Shown here: positions 31,635 through 43,290 of the stretch, in pieces | How the letters are laid out: every line of letters starts with the position of its first letter | Numbering within the stretch: the first letter of the stretch is position 1 | Assembly: GCF_000283155.1 (NCBI RefSeq) | Contig: NW_004454177.1 | Coordinates: 7,939,217 to 8,003,216, forward strand | Length of the DNA stretch: 64,000 nucleotides | Direction of reading: 5' to 3' | Source: Ceratotherium simum simum | Taxonomy: Eukaryota; Chordata; Mammalia; Perissodactyla; Rhinocerotidae | The notes under the pieces: generated by a model | Databases searched by the model: none | What the model saw: the letters and a program-made list of their open reading frames with translations, nothing else | Told to the model about the DNA's origin: nothing | Position numbers and translations under genes: made by a program

Positions 31635-31905
31635 AGAGCAAGCACTTCAGAGACTGAATCCCAGCTCAGTAACTTGCTATCTGAGTGACCTGGGACAAGT
31701 TGTGTGATCTCTCTGAGCCCCCGTTTCCTCATTTATAAATCAGGTCTTATAAAATAATTAAGTGATCCTTCATGAGATTGTTAGAGGGATTACATGAAAC
31801 AATGCATTATAACGCACTTAGCTCAAGGCCCGGCACATATAAGAACCTAACAAATGGTCATTCATTCATTCATTCATTCTTATTATCATTATTATTTAAT
31901 GGCAC
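31635..31905 (+). repeat. MIR SINE with (ATTC)n tail
   Basis: 'agagactgaatcccagctc', then 'tctgagtgacctgggacaag', 'ctgagcccccgtttcctc', 'agattgttagagggattac' and 'caaggcccggcacatataag', then five ATTC units at about 31860-31880. Confidence 0.9.
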
Positions 31906-32789
31906 CACCACCAGTCCTGCTGCCACAGATCAGATCTTAGAGGGGATGTCAGGCTTGGGAGCCTAGGGAAGGGGTAGGTTCCAGGCCACTGCAGGTAGCA
32001 ATGAGGTCTTCAGAGGAGAGGGGAGAGGTGACCAGGGAGAGAGGGGAGTAAGGAAAATCCTAAGCAGTTGCAGAAAGTGGGGGAATTCAGAGCCCCTGTG
32101 TGCTCCACGGCCAACCAGCCAGGGCTGCTGTCCCCATGCACTGCCCAGATATGAGACAGTTAGCCTGGGAGAGCCTGCATAAGACAAACTTCCACCCAAC
32201 AGGGAGGAAATTCTCACCCCCTCTCTCCAGCATCCTCCATAAAGCTTCTTATTTCCAAGAGCCCCTTCTCAATTATAATCCACTAGGGTAAGATTCACTC
32301 ATCCTCTGTCACAGGCGAGCCTCAGAGAACTGCATTTTTTAAGATTTGCCTGTATTGACATTCAGCAGCCCTCACTGCCCACACCACCTCTCCCTATTCA
32401 GTCTTTCGAGCTCCCTTCCCCTGGCTTGGCCTGGGCGTGTTCTGTGTGATGTTAACCAAGGCTCTCGCTCTGGCCATGATCCAACCCTGCTCTAAGGCTG
32501 GATTTGGTGTCTGGTCCATACTATCCCAGCCTGGCCCTCATTCTGCTTTTGCTGCTGCCCCTCATGGTGGCCAATTGGCTGGCAGAGGCCTCACCCACCC
32601 CTGGCTGAAGGAGGTCCTTCCACCTGACTGCGTTCTTCTCCTTTCCAGGCAGCTACAGGGTTGAGCAGCAAAGGAACCAGGCAAGCCAGAGTAAGAACAG
32701 CGACACCCTTTCTCTCTAGGTCCAATTTCAAGTTTAATTCAATGCAATAGATACTTACAGAATGTCTAACATGGGAGGGCTCAGAACCA
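31906..32789. other. Unique non-coding sequence
   Basis: No gene or repeat recognised. 32320-32440 is C-rich. Confidence 0.45.
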
Positions 32790-32840
32790 GTGGGTGTGAG
32801 TGTGTGTGTGCGTGTGTGTGTGTGTGTGCGCGTGTGTTGG
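32790..32840 (+). repeat. (TG)n microsatellite
   Basis: An interrupted TG/CG repeat of about 45 bases. The CG interruptions suggest an alternating purine-pyrimidine tract with Z-DNA potential. Confidence 0.9.
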
Positions 32841-33095
32841 AGAGTCCTCTGATGGGAGAGACAGAGAGTCATTCTTGTTGGCTCATCTCATATCTTTCAA
32901 TAAATGAAATTCAGGACCACTTCGTATGTTCTATAGAACACACTGCAGTGGGTCAATACCGACGGACGGATGAACTGAGGTTTTGAATCCCAGGGTTTTC
33001 TCTCAAGTTGGGTCCTCAGGGTCCAGAGGCAACCCTACCCCACCAGCCTTCAGCTGCTCCAGGTCTCCTCACTAAGCCTTGGCTTTGCCTCCTGT
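32841..33095. other. Unique non-coding sequence
   Basis: No feature recognised. Confidence 0.35.
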
Positions 33096-33099
33096 GGCT

Positions 33100-33300
33100 C
33101 CTTGGCTGAGCGCTGGTAGTAATCAGGATAAGTCTGCAATTAACAGGGTCTCCCTCCTTGGCTAACCTTAACAAGGACAGAGACAGCTAGTGCAGAGCCT
33201 GCCCTCGCCTTCTCCTCCACGCTGTTTGTTAGCCTCACAGATTATTATTAGAGGTTCCGCAGAGCTAATCACCTCCCTGGTGGACACCCCGCCTTCCCCT
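33100..33300. promoter_or_regulatory. Candidate conserved non-coding element
   Basis: 'ctgcaattaacagggtc', 'cttggctaaccttaac', 'ttagcctcacagattattat' and 'cagagctaatcacctccc' are closely spaced homeodomain-type words in repeat-free sequence. Confidence 0.35.
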
Positions 33301-34260
33301 GGCTCCTGCTCCTACATCGTCTGCGTTTGACCTGACTTCCCAGGGCTCCCGGGCTGCCTGCTGGCAGCTCCCAGGGAGGAGCAGAGGTGAGCCCACCTGG
33401 GCAGCACTGAGGGATCATCTCCCCCAAGAGGGTGACCTCTGCCCTGAGCCCCTAAGGACAGGGACTGGTGAGCTAGAGGGGCAGGGAGGAGGGCGAGGAT
33501 GGGAAGGAGAGAGAGGAGGAATTTTGGAGAAATGTTGAAGCTGAGGCTGCCTTGGTGCTTATTGCTCTCTGGTTAAGCCCTTGTTAGTACATCCAGAGGG
33601 ATGCAAACAGGGAAAGGCAGGAAGACCAGGCAGTGGCACAGCTCCCCTCCCACAAATCAATGCTGGGTAATGCAGGAGGGTCATTAGCATTTCTCTCCTT
33701 CCCCAGAAGACTGCAGAAGAGAAAACAAACTTCAGTTCCAGCAGAAGAAATTTAAGTAGCCCAGAGGAAGAACTTCCTCACCGTAAGGAGGCTTTGCTTC
33801 CTTGGGTAATTTCCACGCATCCTTTTGCTGCCAGCCAGTCCTCATCAGTTTTGTCCTTGCTTTCCCCTGCTCAAACCCTCTCAGTGGTATCCACTAGTCG
33901 AGAGGAAGTCCAGTTATGGGGCCTGATGTTCAACCATGCCCTCCCCACTACCAGGCACTCTCTTGGCTTATCCAAGCCCCGCCCTTGCTGCAAAGCCAGC
34001 TCAGGGCTGCTCCAGCCATATGTGCTCCCTCCTGGCTCTGGCCTCGCATTCACCAGGCACCACAGCCTTGTTCCAGGGGTAGGGCCCAGGCCGTACACAC
34101 CTCTGAGTCTCCTCCCTCCTAAGCGCAGTATCTCACAGAGAGAAGGTGCTCAGTAGACACCATGTGCTTAACACGAGGGACAGTGTTAAGTCCTGGTGTT
34201 CTTGTCACTTGTAGGCTGTTATCATTAGAGTCTTACAATAACAAACAAGAAGAGTGAGAC
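33301..34260. other. Unique GC-rich non-coding sequence
   Basis: Open frames at 33794-34156 and opposite overlap and show no domain. No gene or repeat seen. Confidence 0.45.
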
Positions 34261-34264
34261 AGGG

Positions 34265-34455
34265 AATAATCAGTTACAGGGCCTTATTACCTCATTTCTT
34301 CCTTGTGACCACCCTATTGGGTAGGCATTCTTATTCCCATTTTATGTGCCTGCAAACTGAGGCTTAGAGAGGCAATTTGCCCAAGGCCACATAGCCAGTA
34401 AGTGGCAGAGCTCTGCCACATGAATTGAAGTGTAACCACTAAGCCTAACTTCCCT
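34265..34455 (-). repeat. MIR SINE
   Basis: 'ttcttattcccattttatgt', then 'ctgaggcttagagaggcaat', then 'ttgcccaaggccacatagcc' and 'agtaagtggcagagctctg'. A reverse MIR. Confidence 0.9.
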
Positions 34456-34639
34456 TCACTATGGGATATCCCCCTTCGTCAAAACTCCCTTAGATATGAG
34501 GTCAGTTTAACCTAGCCTTCTAACAAAGAACTTGCACAAGATTTGCAAAAATGTGTAACAAGTGAGATATCACGTTTCATATCACATCCAGATCCCCACC
34601 ACCTCTTTGGAAGAATCCCATTTCATCTAGTGATTTCTG

Positions 34640-34765
34640 GGAGTAAAAGGTATTCATTAATTCAACAAATGTTCAGTAAGTAAACTGAGTGCACACTATA
34701 TGCCGGGTTCTGCTTTAGGTGTCAGGAATAAAGTAGTGAATAAGGCAGATAAAATGCCCTATCCT
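34640..34765 (+). repeat. Ancient repeat, left part, split by an L1
   Basis: 'cattaattcaacaaatgttc', then 'cacactatatgccgggttctg', then 'aaggcagataaaatgccc'. The same old repeat resumes after the L1 at 35676-35716 with 'cccctcctcctgtggagctt'. The L1 therefore landed inside an existing older element. Confidence 0.6.
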
Positions 34766-34769
34766 CTCA

Positions 34770-35675
34770 ACAACAGAAAAACAAATAACCCGATTAAAAA
34801 ATGGGCAAAGAACTTGAATAGTATTTCTTCAAAGAGGATATACAAATGGCCAATAAGCACATGAAAAGATGCTCAACATCACTAATCGTTAGGGAAATGC
34901 AAATCAAAACCACAATGAGTATCACTTTACACCCATTAGGATGGCTGTTATTAAAAACAAACAAACAAAGAAAAACAGAAAGGAGTGTTCATGAGGATGC
35001 GGAGAAATTGAAAGCTTCGTACACTGCTGGTGGGAAGGCAAAATGGTGCAGCCCCTATAGAAAAGAGTATGGCAGTTCCTCAAAAATTAAAAATAGAACT
35101 ACCATATGATGCGGCAATTCCACTTCTGGGTATATACCCAAAAGAATCAAAAGCAGGATCTTGAAGAGATATTTGTACATGCATATGCTCATACAGCATT
35201 ATTCACCACAGCCAAGAGGCGGAAGCAACCCAAGTGTCCATCCATCTACAGATGAACGGATAAACCAAATGTGCTCTATACACACAATAGAATATTATTC
35301 AGTCTTAAAAAGGCAGGACAGTCTGACACACACTACAACATGGATGAACCTGGAGGACATCATGCTAAGTGAAATAAGCCAGTCACAAAAAGTCAAATAC
35401 TGTACGATTCACTTATATGAGGTTCCTCATGTAGTCAAATTCATAGATTCAGAAAGTAGAGTGGTAGTTGCCAGGGGCTGGGGGAGGAGGTAGGGGGAGT
35501 TGTTGCTTAATGGATACACTGTCAGTTTTGCAAGATGAAAAGGTTCTAGAGATTGGTTGCACCACAATGTGACTATATTTAACACCACTGAACTGTACAA
35601 TTAGAAATAGTTAAGATGGTAAATTTTATGTTAGGTTTTTTACCACAATTAAAAATTAAAATTAAAAAAAAAAGA
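34770..35675 (+). repeat. L1 LINE, 5'-truncated, sense
   Basis: L1 ORF2 3' end and 3' UTR: 'aaaaaatgggcaaagaactt', 'aaaagatgctcaacatcac', 'tacactgctggtgggaaggc', 'cacttctgggtatatacccaa', 'gtgtccatccatctacagatg', 'taagtgaaataagccagtc' and 'gttgccaggggctggggg', ending 'ttttatgttaggttttttacc' and an A-rich tail at 35650-35674. It is better preserved than the copy at 7440 but still has frame breaks. Likely L1MA-type. Confidence 0.92.
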
Positions 35676-35716
35676 AATCCCCTCCTCCTGTGGAGCTTAC
35701 ATTCCTGCATTCTGAA
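35676..35716 (+). repeat. Ancient repeat, right part
   Basis: Continuation of the element at 34640-34765 ('gtggagcttacattcctgc'). Confidence 0.5.
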
Positions 35717-36375
35717 ATGCCACTAGTTTGTGTCCTGGGCCCCCTCTCCTTCCAGGGGTGAGGGGGCAGGGCAACAGGTCAAGCAGCCATCAAGGCTCAT
35801 CCCCCTGCCTCCTCGCCCTTTTCTGCACACTCAGGCCTGCCAGCCCTGCATTTCTTTGCACATCTATCTCCTCAAGCTGGGAGGGTCAGGCCAGCCCCTC
35901 TCCTGACCTGCTGTCACTCTCACTGGTGCCCCCTGGAGGGAAGTCACAATGGCAGTCATAACACAGCCCTGTTGGAGGCTCCTTGAGGGCGCAATCAGGT
36001 TTCACCCCATAGAAATCAGAGGCCCTCTCCTCTTTCATCCCCCAAACTCTCCTAGGCAAGAAGTTTGTTGACTTGTCACAGATCACCCAAGGGGTGTGCG
36101 TGTGGGTGTGTGTATGGGTGTGTGTGCATGCACAGGGGTGAGGGGCTAGGCAGGTAGAAGTGGGAGGTGTGTTTCCAGTAGGACCACTAAATTTAGCCAG
36201 CTGCCTGCAGGCCACCAGACAGCCCACCCTCTCCCCAGAGAGCCCACTGGTGCTAACTGTTTGTTGTTCTGCTGCAAATGCAGCTTCTCCCCCAAAGTCC
36301 TCTCTGTCCAGATGTTGTCATCGGCCAACCCCATCAGGCAGGGCTGGCCTGGGGTCTGGCTCTCGCCTGTCAGTC
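35717..36375. other. Unique sequence with TG patch
   Basis: A TG-rich patch lies at 36092-36130. No gene or repeat is otherwise recognised. Confidence 0.45.
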
Positions 36376-36379
36376 CTGA

Positions 36380-36490
36380 CATCTTCAGTGGATAATGGAA
36401 CGCAAGGATGTGAGAGGCAGAGCAGGTGCATGCTAATGAGGAGATCAATTTTAATTATGATTTTAATTAAACACCCGATCCAGTAGGAAA
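36380..36490. promoter_or_regulatory. Candidate conserved non-coding element
   Basis: 'gtgcatgctaatgaggag' (octamer-like ATGCTAAT), 'atcaattttaattatgatt' and 'ttttaattaaacacccg' give POU and paired homeodomain cores within about 60 bases. Confidence 0.45.
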
Positions 36491-36765
36491 TATGACAAGA
36501 ACTAGGCTGGGGCTGTGCAACCTGAAAGAAGGGAGGGGTGCGGAGGAGCAAAGGCGCCTCCAGGCCTCCTCAGGATTTAAAAGAAGTAAAGGGCAGCACT
36601 GTTGGGAAATAGAGAAAAACCTGAGCAACCTGAAATTTGCACATAGTAAGCCTTTTCCTCTAAAGAGCTCTCAGACAGCTAGACTCCTGAAAGAGAGGAT
36701 CTTAGCAACAAGGGGACCTCAGAGATTGACGGGCCTTGCCCCTCCATTCACATGGGGAAATTGAG
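36491..36765. other. Unique non-coding sequence
   Basis: A weak MIR-like phrase ('cacatggggaaattgaggcc') near 36750; otherwise nothing. Confidence 0.4.
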
Positions 36766-36769
36766 GCCA

Positions 36770-36990
36770 GGGGGCGGGGGGGGGTGTGACTTTCTCTCAT
36801 CTATCCTCCGTAACATACTGTCCATGCCACCAATAAAGTACTTAGCACGCTATATAATCATTAACTCTTCACGGCCGCCCTATTTATTTATATTGAGGGT
36901 TTATAATAAAGTCAGAGAGTCGTTTGGGCAATGCAAGCCCTTCAAAGGCAAGGCCGCTTCTGCAGAGTTCTCTCTGCACAACTAGCGAGT
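36770..36990. promoter_or_regulatory. Candidate conserved non-coding element
   Basis: Starts at a G-run (about 36769-36785). It continues with 'ccaccaataaagtacttagc', 'cgctatataatcattaac', 'cacggccgccctatttattt' and 'gggtttataataaagtcag'. The mix of CpGs and AT-rich homeobox-type words in repeat-free sequence suggests a conserved element. Confidence 0.45.
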
Positions 36991-37084
36991 GGACACTAAG
37001 ATGACTGTTGATGCTCATGGTGGTGATGCCTCCTCTACTACAAAGGAATCGTATATAATAAAGGATCCTCTCCAAACTCCACAC

Positions 37085-37150
37085 TCCACTCCTGCTATGA
37101 ACAATACCTGACACATAGTAGGCATTCAGGAAATGTGTGTATGATGAATA
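37085..37150 (+). repeat. L2/MIR-type 3' end fragment
   Basis: 'acaatacctgacacatagtag', then 'gcattcaggaaatgtgtg', then a 'gatgaataatta' end, as in L2 3' termini, sense. Confidence 0.55.
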
Positions 37151-37265
37151 ATTACATAAAGTCCACAAAATTGAATGAGAAGTCAAGAGCAACACCCAAT
37201 TAATCTATTGTTTTTAGGCCAGGCTATCAGATTTCTCAACACTACCCTGATGGAAGAGAGCAATG

Positions 37266-37267
37266 TG

Positions 37268-37302
<35 letters not shown>
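37266..37302 (+). repeat. (TG)n microsatellite
   Basis: About 18 uninterrupted TG units, the longest perfect dinucleotide run in the window. Probably polymorphic. Confidence 0.97.
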
Positions 37303-37303
<1 letters not shown>

Positions 37304-37464
37304 ATTGCTATATGTTGTGTGCTGTGTATGTGGTGGCAGATGATAGCAGCTGGTGGGAGGAGGAAACTCAAGAAGGCAAAGGAGCTAATTCTGCAGGACT
37401 CTCAATAATAGGCAATTACAGAGTAATGCAATGGCAGAATTGCAAGAAACTCAATAGATGAGCA

Positions 37465-37665
37465 CTGTCCAATAGAACGTTTTGCAATGATGGAGATGTT
37501 CTATATCTACACTGTGTGATACAATAGCCAGTAGCCACATGTGGCTATCAAGCATTTGAAATGTGGCTAAAGCAACTGAGGAGCTGAATTTTTAATTTAA
37601 CATTATTTCAATTAATTTAAATTCAAATAGCCACATGTCGCTAGTGGCTACCACATCACCTAATC
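37465..37665 (+). repeat. hAT-Charlie-type MER element
   Basis: 'gcactgtccaatagaacg', 'ggagatgttctatatctac', 'agccacatgtggctatcaag', 'catttgaaatgtggctaaag', an AT-rich middle and 'agccacatgtcgctagtgg'. The ends form the inverted-repeat pattern of these elements. No transposase. Confidence 0.8.
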
Positions 37666-37674
37666 AAATTCTCT

Positions 37675-37760
37675 CTTTGTTCAGCAGAGGAAATTGAGGC
37701 CCAGAGAAGTAGCCCTTGGACATCGCCCAAGCTGATACATTGACCTTCACAGCCAGCACA
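37675..37760 (-). repeat. MIR fragment, reverse
   Basis: 'cagcagaggaaattgaggccc', then 'agagaagtagcccttggac', then a degraded right end. Modest support. Confidence 0.5.
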
Positions 37761-40280
37761 TTAAGACTCAATCCTATTATAGCTTTCTGGTGCAAAAACA
37801 GAGTGCTTATAAGCGGGTTCCTCTTCCAGGAATGTTAATGGAGTCCCTCTATAAGGCCTAAGGACAAAGGCCAAAAAGATTCTCTCCAGTTCCCCAGATA
37901 AGCTTGGACTAGGAAGAGCTGGAGGCCAGGGCAAGACCTTGGCTAATAACCCAACTAGGCTTCTGCCTGTTCCACCACCCCCACTGATGCCCCAGCAGCA
38001 GGGCCCATCTGGTTCTTCCCACCTGGGTAATGTGAGGTCTTTCTAGTCTCTTCACCTGCAGCTGAAGTCCTGTCACTGGCATGAACAGAGAAGCTGAGAT
38101 TGGAGATGGTGGCAGAAGTTAACTGAGATTAGATGTGCATGGTCCATGGTTAACAAAAGCACAGATGTTCCAGAGCCACTTCTTAAGCCAGACCATTTTC
38201 TCAACATTCTCCCTCCATCCTCTCTGCTTCCTCCCCACTCTACCCCCAGGGGCTCTGGAGGTATCAGTTGGGTTGTTTTTTCTTCTTGCATGTCAGGACT
38301 CAATATCAGTTAAACATTTTCCTTAACGAATGAGGTGATTTGCAGGAGGAAGAGAGAAAACAGGGACTGCCCGCCTCCCTCTGACACACTCATCGCCCCT
38401 CCTTTCCTTCACCCTCATGTCTCCTCTGCTGTCTGCTCCATTCTTCGGGCTGCCAATGGAAGAGGCGAAGGCAGGGTACCCACAAATCACCCCTTATAGT
38501 CAGAACATAAAGAATTCCCATTGTCAAAACATCGTTCAGCCTCCCAGATTGGCAGGGATGGAGAATCAGGGAAAAGCACGGGCTACGAATACCCAGAGAA
38601 GCCCCTCACCCCCCAGCCCCAACCCTTGGCCTACCTAGAGGCTCCCCCCTCACTATCGGGGAAATTGAATTCCAAGTTCATATGAACTCTGGTTCTCAGA
38701 CTGTGGAGCTAGTCCACCAGGAGTACCTTCTTAGAAAAGACGCGTTCAGAATTCTCTGTTCCATTCAAGTAAGTGAGAGACCAAGAAGGACAGAAACTTA
38801 AGCAATTTCCATCTGTGATTCAAAAAGCACTTTCCTCCTCATCCCAAATCTGAACAGGTTCCATATCAGCTGCACCCTGGGGTGCAACCACACTGTCCCC
38901 AGAACTGACTCTGATTCGTGTATTCAACACACTCCAAGGAGGACAGAGGCAGCCTCGCTATGGACACAGCAGTCTTTCTGGGAAGGAAAGACCCTGCCTG
39001 TCAGGGACACGTTAGCTGAAACAGACAAAAATGTGAGAGACAGCCTGCAGACCTATCAGGGCACAGGGGCAGCGAGGAGGAGCACGCAGGGTGAGAAGGC
39101 CGCCACGTGCTGAGGCAGGCTATGAAGCCATCAGCCAGGGAATGGGTCAGGGACAGACAGGGCGGGTAACCTCGCCAAGCAGGCCCTTCTCACCCTAAGT
39201 GGAGTCTCAGCTGGAGGAAGAAATCACAGAGCAGTTTTGCAACTCCCAATCGCAATTCTTTTTGCTCCTTTCTTAAGGAATTCCTTCCAGAGAGCAGCCC
39301 AGCGTCACTCTGTTGTCAGAGCCCACCCCTCGTGCCTTCTCCAATTCCTTTCAACAAAGTCATTGAGCACCTACTCTGTGCTTTCTTCTTCTTTCTCCTC
39401 ACCACTAAGGACCTCTTCCCTTGCTAGAACAATGCCTATTTCTCTTTTAACAGGATTCCACCTCTAGAGAACGATGGCTCTGGACAGTGAAGGAGGGGGA
39501 GGGAGGCAAGGGCAGGAGCAGAAGTGGACGGAAAGGAGAGGAGTGACGGACACCATGTCTCTTAATTGGTATTCACTTTCTTGCCTGACTTGGTTTTGTC
39601 GTCAGCATTAGCCTGTCTCCTAGAGTGCTGCTTGCATTGGATGACCTTGAGGGTCCCTGAAGGTGAGGGCTTGGCTATGGAAGAGTTGGACAGCTCCCCC
39701 CAGCTCACTTGCATCTACTTAATCAACTGGAGATGACTCCAGGCCCCAGACCAGCTCCAGGTGGGCATGCTTGCTACACACCTCCAGGGCACTGCATTCA
39801 AAAGACAAACCCAAAACACTGTGTTATTTTAAACTGCACTCCCACACAGCGCTCCTAGGAGCATCTAGGATGGGAAACCAGCAGAGAGGCCAAGATTTCA
39901 GCCTGACAGCCACGGGAGACCCACATCATGCCCCTGACTCTGCACAAACATGTTTCTTCTCCTGTCTTGGACTGCCTGCCCATTATCATTCTTTGCTGGC
40001 AATTAGCAGGCCCTGACCAACATACAAGAACTTAACTAGCACTGATAACATCTCTCATCATCCTAGGCCTTTCTGCCCAAGGTCAGCATGCATCCTGTAG
40101 GCAAGAATCTTTTTCTGACCTACTCCTCTGGAATGGGAGAGGTGTGGATGGAGTTGCTCCTTGCTCAAATTGAAGATGTTGCAACCTAGGCTCAGAGCTT
40201 AAGAAACATGCTGCCAGTTAAAGAACAAATTCAGCGGAGCCTTGGCATCCTCATTTCTGAGATCTTCTCACACCTACCGA
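37761..40280. other. Large unique non-coding interval
   Basis: About 2.5 kb with no repeat I can name and no exon. Segments 39225-39300 and 39555-39640 ('tctcttaattggtattcac', 'cgtcagcattagcctg') have mild enhancer-like texture. Open frames are short and lack domains. Confidence 0.45.
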
Positions 40281-40284
40281 CCAT

Positions 40285-40900
40285 AGCAAATCCATCAACC
40301 GGTATTTAGTGAGCACCTATTATGCATGAGGCATCACAGAAGACTCACAGATGCATAGGACAAGACCCTTGTCCTCACTTAAGAAATTTACAATTTTTTG
40401 AGGAGATATATCCAGGGTATGCCAGTGGCTACTCAAGTGTAAACTGCTCAACTCCAGGTGTCCCTACATGTGAAGCAGAGCCCAGTGGCCCTGGGAGTGA
40501 TGCCCATGACCATGTTCCTCACAACAGGGGGAGGTATATGCCAAGCACAGAAAGAATGGTAGGGGGGTTACTGTTGGATGAAGGGATGGAGGAGCTTCAC
40601 CAAAGTCGTGGGGCTTCAGTTTAGCTTAGAAGGATGATTTGGGTTTAGTTGAGAGGAGATGGGTACAGAAGACATTCCAAGTGGGTAAAATCCCATGAGG
40701 CAAGAGGTCTAGTCAGAAAGAACTCAAAAGAATGAACAGAGTTCTGTTCAAACTATTGAACAGAATAATTTGGCTGGAAAGAAGAGCTTATGCAGAGCCG
40801 ACATGGGAAAACTGTTTGCAAATGTAAACTCAGGACCAAACACCACTGAAGAGCCCCAGGCTGAACTCTGTCTTATTAGAGAACCATGTCCTAGATCTTC
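40285..40900 (+). repeat. Ancient interspersed repeat
   Basis: Opens 'tttagtgagcacctattatgc' and 'acccttgtcctcacttaag', and continues through 'cttagaaggatgatttggg', 'cagaagacattccaagtgg' and 'ggaaaactgtttgcaaatg'. This is the long old-repeat wording also seen at 59815-60500. The family is unresolved, possibly the untranslated part of an old LINE. Confidence 0.45.
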
Positions 40901-41059
40901 CTGGTGTTGACAGAAGGACCTCACATTTGAATTAATGCAGAAGGTTCAGATCCAGATTTGTGGCAAGCACCTCCAAGCAGATGCTTACCCTACATGGGCA
41001 GCAGGGCTCTTGTTCAGCGTCCCTCCTGAGGACCACTCTCCCACTTCTCCAGCGGAGCC

Positions 41060-41780
41060 TCACGCCCACCATCTAACTACTACAGGAGCAAGCGTTCCCA
41101 TTCTCTTCACTTCTGTGCTTTACAGAAGCCTCCTCTTCCTGCCTCCAAACCCAGCACCTTCCCTGCACCTGCACCCATCCTCCCTGCCTCCCTCCCATCC
41201 CAGTGGAGGTAGAAGCCAGTCCCTCTACCTGTGTTCCAGATCTCACTGGCTCAACACACTTTAGAAACTTATTGCACTGATCATGCGATCTCACTCTCAA
41301 ATTTTCATCTTCCCCTTCCTGCTTGATTTTCCCATCATTATTCAAATATGCTCTAGAATCCCCGATCTTAAAATTAAAACCTTCGTGGACCCAACAACCA
41401 CCTCTAACTACAACCTTCGTGGACCCAACAACCACCTCTAACTACCACCTTATCTCTGTATTCATTCCCTTCCCAGCCAAGCTGCCACAAAAGGCTCGTT
41501 TACAGATACTTTCTCCATTTTCCTACTTCAACTCACTCCACTGTGTCTTCCACAGCCCCCTGCCCACACACATACCCCACATACCACTGATAGATACTGC
41601 TTCTGCTAAGACCACCAGTGACCTCCAGCTTCCTGAGTCTCATGCACACTCCCCGGTGTCTCCATCCTCTTGACTCTTTAATAGCATCTGATTAGCTACC
41701 CCCTCCCTCCTTTGGGAAGCACTCTCCTTTCAGTTCCTGTGATATCACATTCTCCTGAAGCCTCCTCTTTCTTGAGCAAA
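41060..41780 (+). repeat. L2 LINE, reverse-transcriptase-region remnant
   Basis: Sense L2. The stretch 41485-41780 carries the decayed RT-coding wording: 'ttctccattttcctacttca', 'actcactccactgtgtcttcc', 'gctaagaccaccagtgacctc', then 'ctccctcctttgggaagcac' and 'cctgtgatatcacattctcct'. Frame breaks abound, so nothing is functional. An exact 34-base tandem duplication sits at 41378-41445. Confidence 0.65.
41378..41445 (+). repeat. Exact 34-base tandem duplication
   Basis: Two identical 34-base units (41378-41411 and 41412-41445), each starting 'aaccttcgtggacccaac'. The units carry no differences although the surrounding L2 is strongly decayed, so the duplication is much younger than the L2. Confidence 0.95.
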
Positions 41781-41784
41781 CATT

Positions 41785-42025
41785 ACTGACTCCTACTATT
41801 CGTACAATTCCAAGCACTTTATATTTTTAACTACTTTAATCCTCAAAACAATCCGATGATATAGATGCTATTATTTTCACCATTTTCTAGGTGAGAAAAC
41901 TAAAACACAGAGAGAAACTTGCCCCAGCTTACTTAGCTAAATACTGCAAAAGATAAGATTGGAACAGACAGTTTGGGTCCTGATCTATGTTGTTAATCAC
42001 TACACTATGCTGTCTCTTTACCTGA
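41785..42025 (-). repeat. MIR SINE
   Basis: 'ttccaagcactttatatttt', then 'taatcctcaaaacaatccg', 'accattttctaggtgagaaa', 'cttgccccagcttacttagc' and 'aatcactacactatgctgtct'. A nearly full-length reverse MIR. Confidence 0.9.
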
Positions 42026-42034
42026 CTGTATTAA

Positions 42035-42370
42035 TAAGGACAGCATAGAATAGGCTGCAATAATAAACAATCTCAAGATCTCAGTAGCTTACTATAACAA
42101 GAATCCGTATCCATCGCATGCTATATATCCAAGACTTCTCCCCAGAGAATCTGCTCCACACAGTCTTCAGGGACCCAGGCAATAAAGGCCCCACCATCTT
42201 GTAGCTGTAGATGGAAAGAGAAAGACTGGGAAATCACATATGGGCTTTTCCCTGTCATTTCCATTTATATTTCTTTGACTAGACCTAGTCATATGGCACC
42301 ACCTTATTGCAAGGGGGATGGGAAATATTGTGGGCAAATGGCCTATTTGCTGAGATAACTGTATACACAA
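42035..42370 (-). repeat. MLT1-like LTR, reverse
   Basis: 'ctagtcatatggcaccacct', then 'attgcaagggggatgggaaat' is the reverse complement of the 'gactacatttcccag...ggccatgtgactaag' block seen at 25440-25935. The left part, with 'ctcagtagcttactataac', fits the same class. The family assignment is tentative. Confidence 0.5.
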
Positions 42371-42384
42371 TAGTAAACTTTGAA

Positions 42385-43290
42385 TGTTGGAATTCCTCCA
42401 GCCTTAGTCTTTCATCTTTTTTCACTCTCTACTCATCCATTCCAATGGCTTTAGTATCTATATACTGAGAGTTCCCAAATTTATATCTCAGCCTCATTTC
42501 CGAGCTCCAATCTTGTCTATCTAACTGCTTGCTTGACATCTTTAAAAGGGTATCTCAAAAGCTTATTAAATTTAACCTATTCAAAGTAAAACACTTGGAG
42601 TTCTCCCCCATCACAATTTCTATCCTCCCCAACCTGTCTCATTTCAATAAATGATACTTCCATTCATTTAACCACTTCTGCTAGAAATCTACGGATTATT
42701 CCCACTTCCTCCCTTTGCTTCCCATGTCCAACCTATCATCAAGTCTGGATGAGTCTATCTTCAAAATAATGTTAAATCTACCCAGTTATCACCAGTACTG
42801 TCACTCTTATCTAAGCCACCATCATCTCTTGCCTAGACTATTGCCATAACCTCCTCCTTGTTTTCCCTATTTTCTCTCTTAACTCCTTCTAGAGCATTCT
42901 CCACACTACAGCCAGAATGATCTTTACAAAGTGCCATTCAGACACGCCACTCCTTTTCCCTCTCAATGGGACACTCTACCTCACGAAGTCCTTCTAATGC
43001 TTGGGACTCAGCCTACATGTCACCTCCCAAGAGACCTTCCATGTAAATGTAAATGAGGCCCTCCTAGAGTGTTACCTCTTCATACCCTACTCTTTTGCTT
43101 TATAACACCTACTACAATTTGTACTTATATATCTATTTTGACTTTTTGTTTAAAATCTGACTCCCACAGAACCATAAGCTCCATAACAGCTATGGTAGAT
43201 TACATGGTATTTCACCGTTGTATCTGCTGCACACAGAATCTAGCATATAGTACATCACCAGTCAATAATTGTTAAATGAATAATCCAATG
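42385..43290 (+). repeat. L2 LINE 3' end, long copy
   Basis: A long sense L2: 'ccaaatttatatctcagcc', 'acttctgctagaaatctacgg', 'ttgcctagactattgccata', 'cactacagccagaatgatc', 'aaccataagctccataacag' and the terminal 'aataattgttaaatgaata'. With 41060-41780 it probably belonged to one insertion later interrupted by the MIR and the LTR. Confidence 0.85.
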
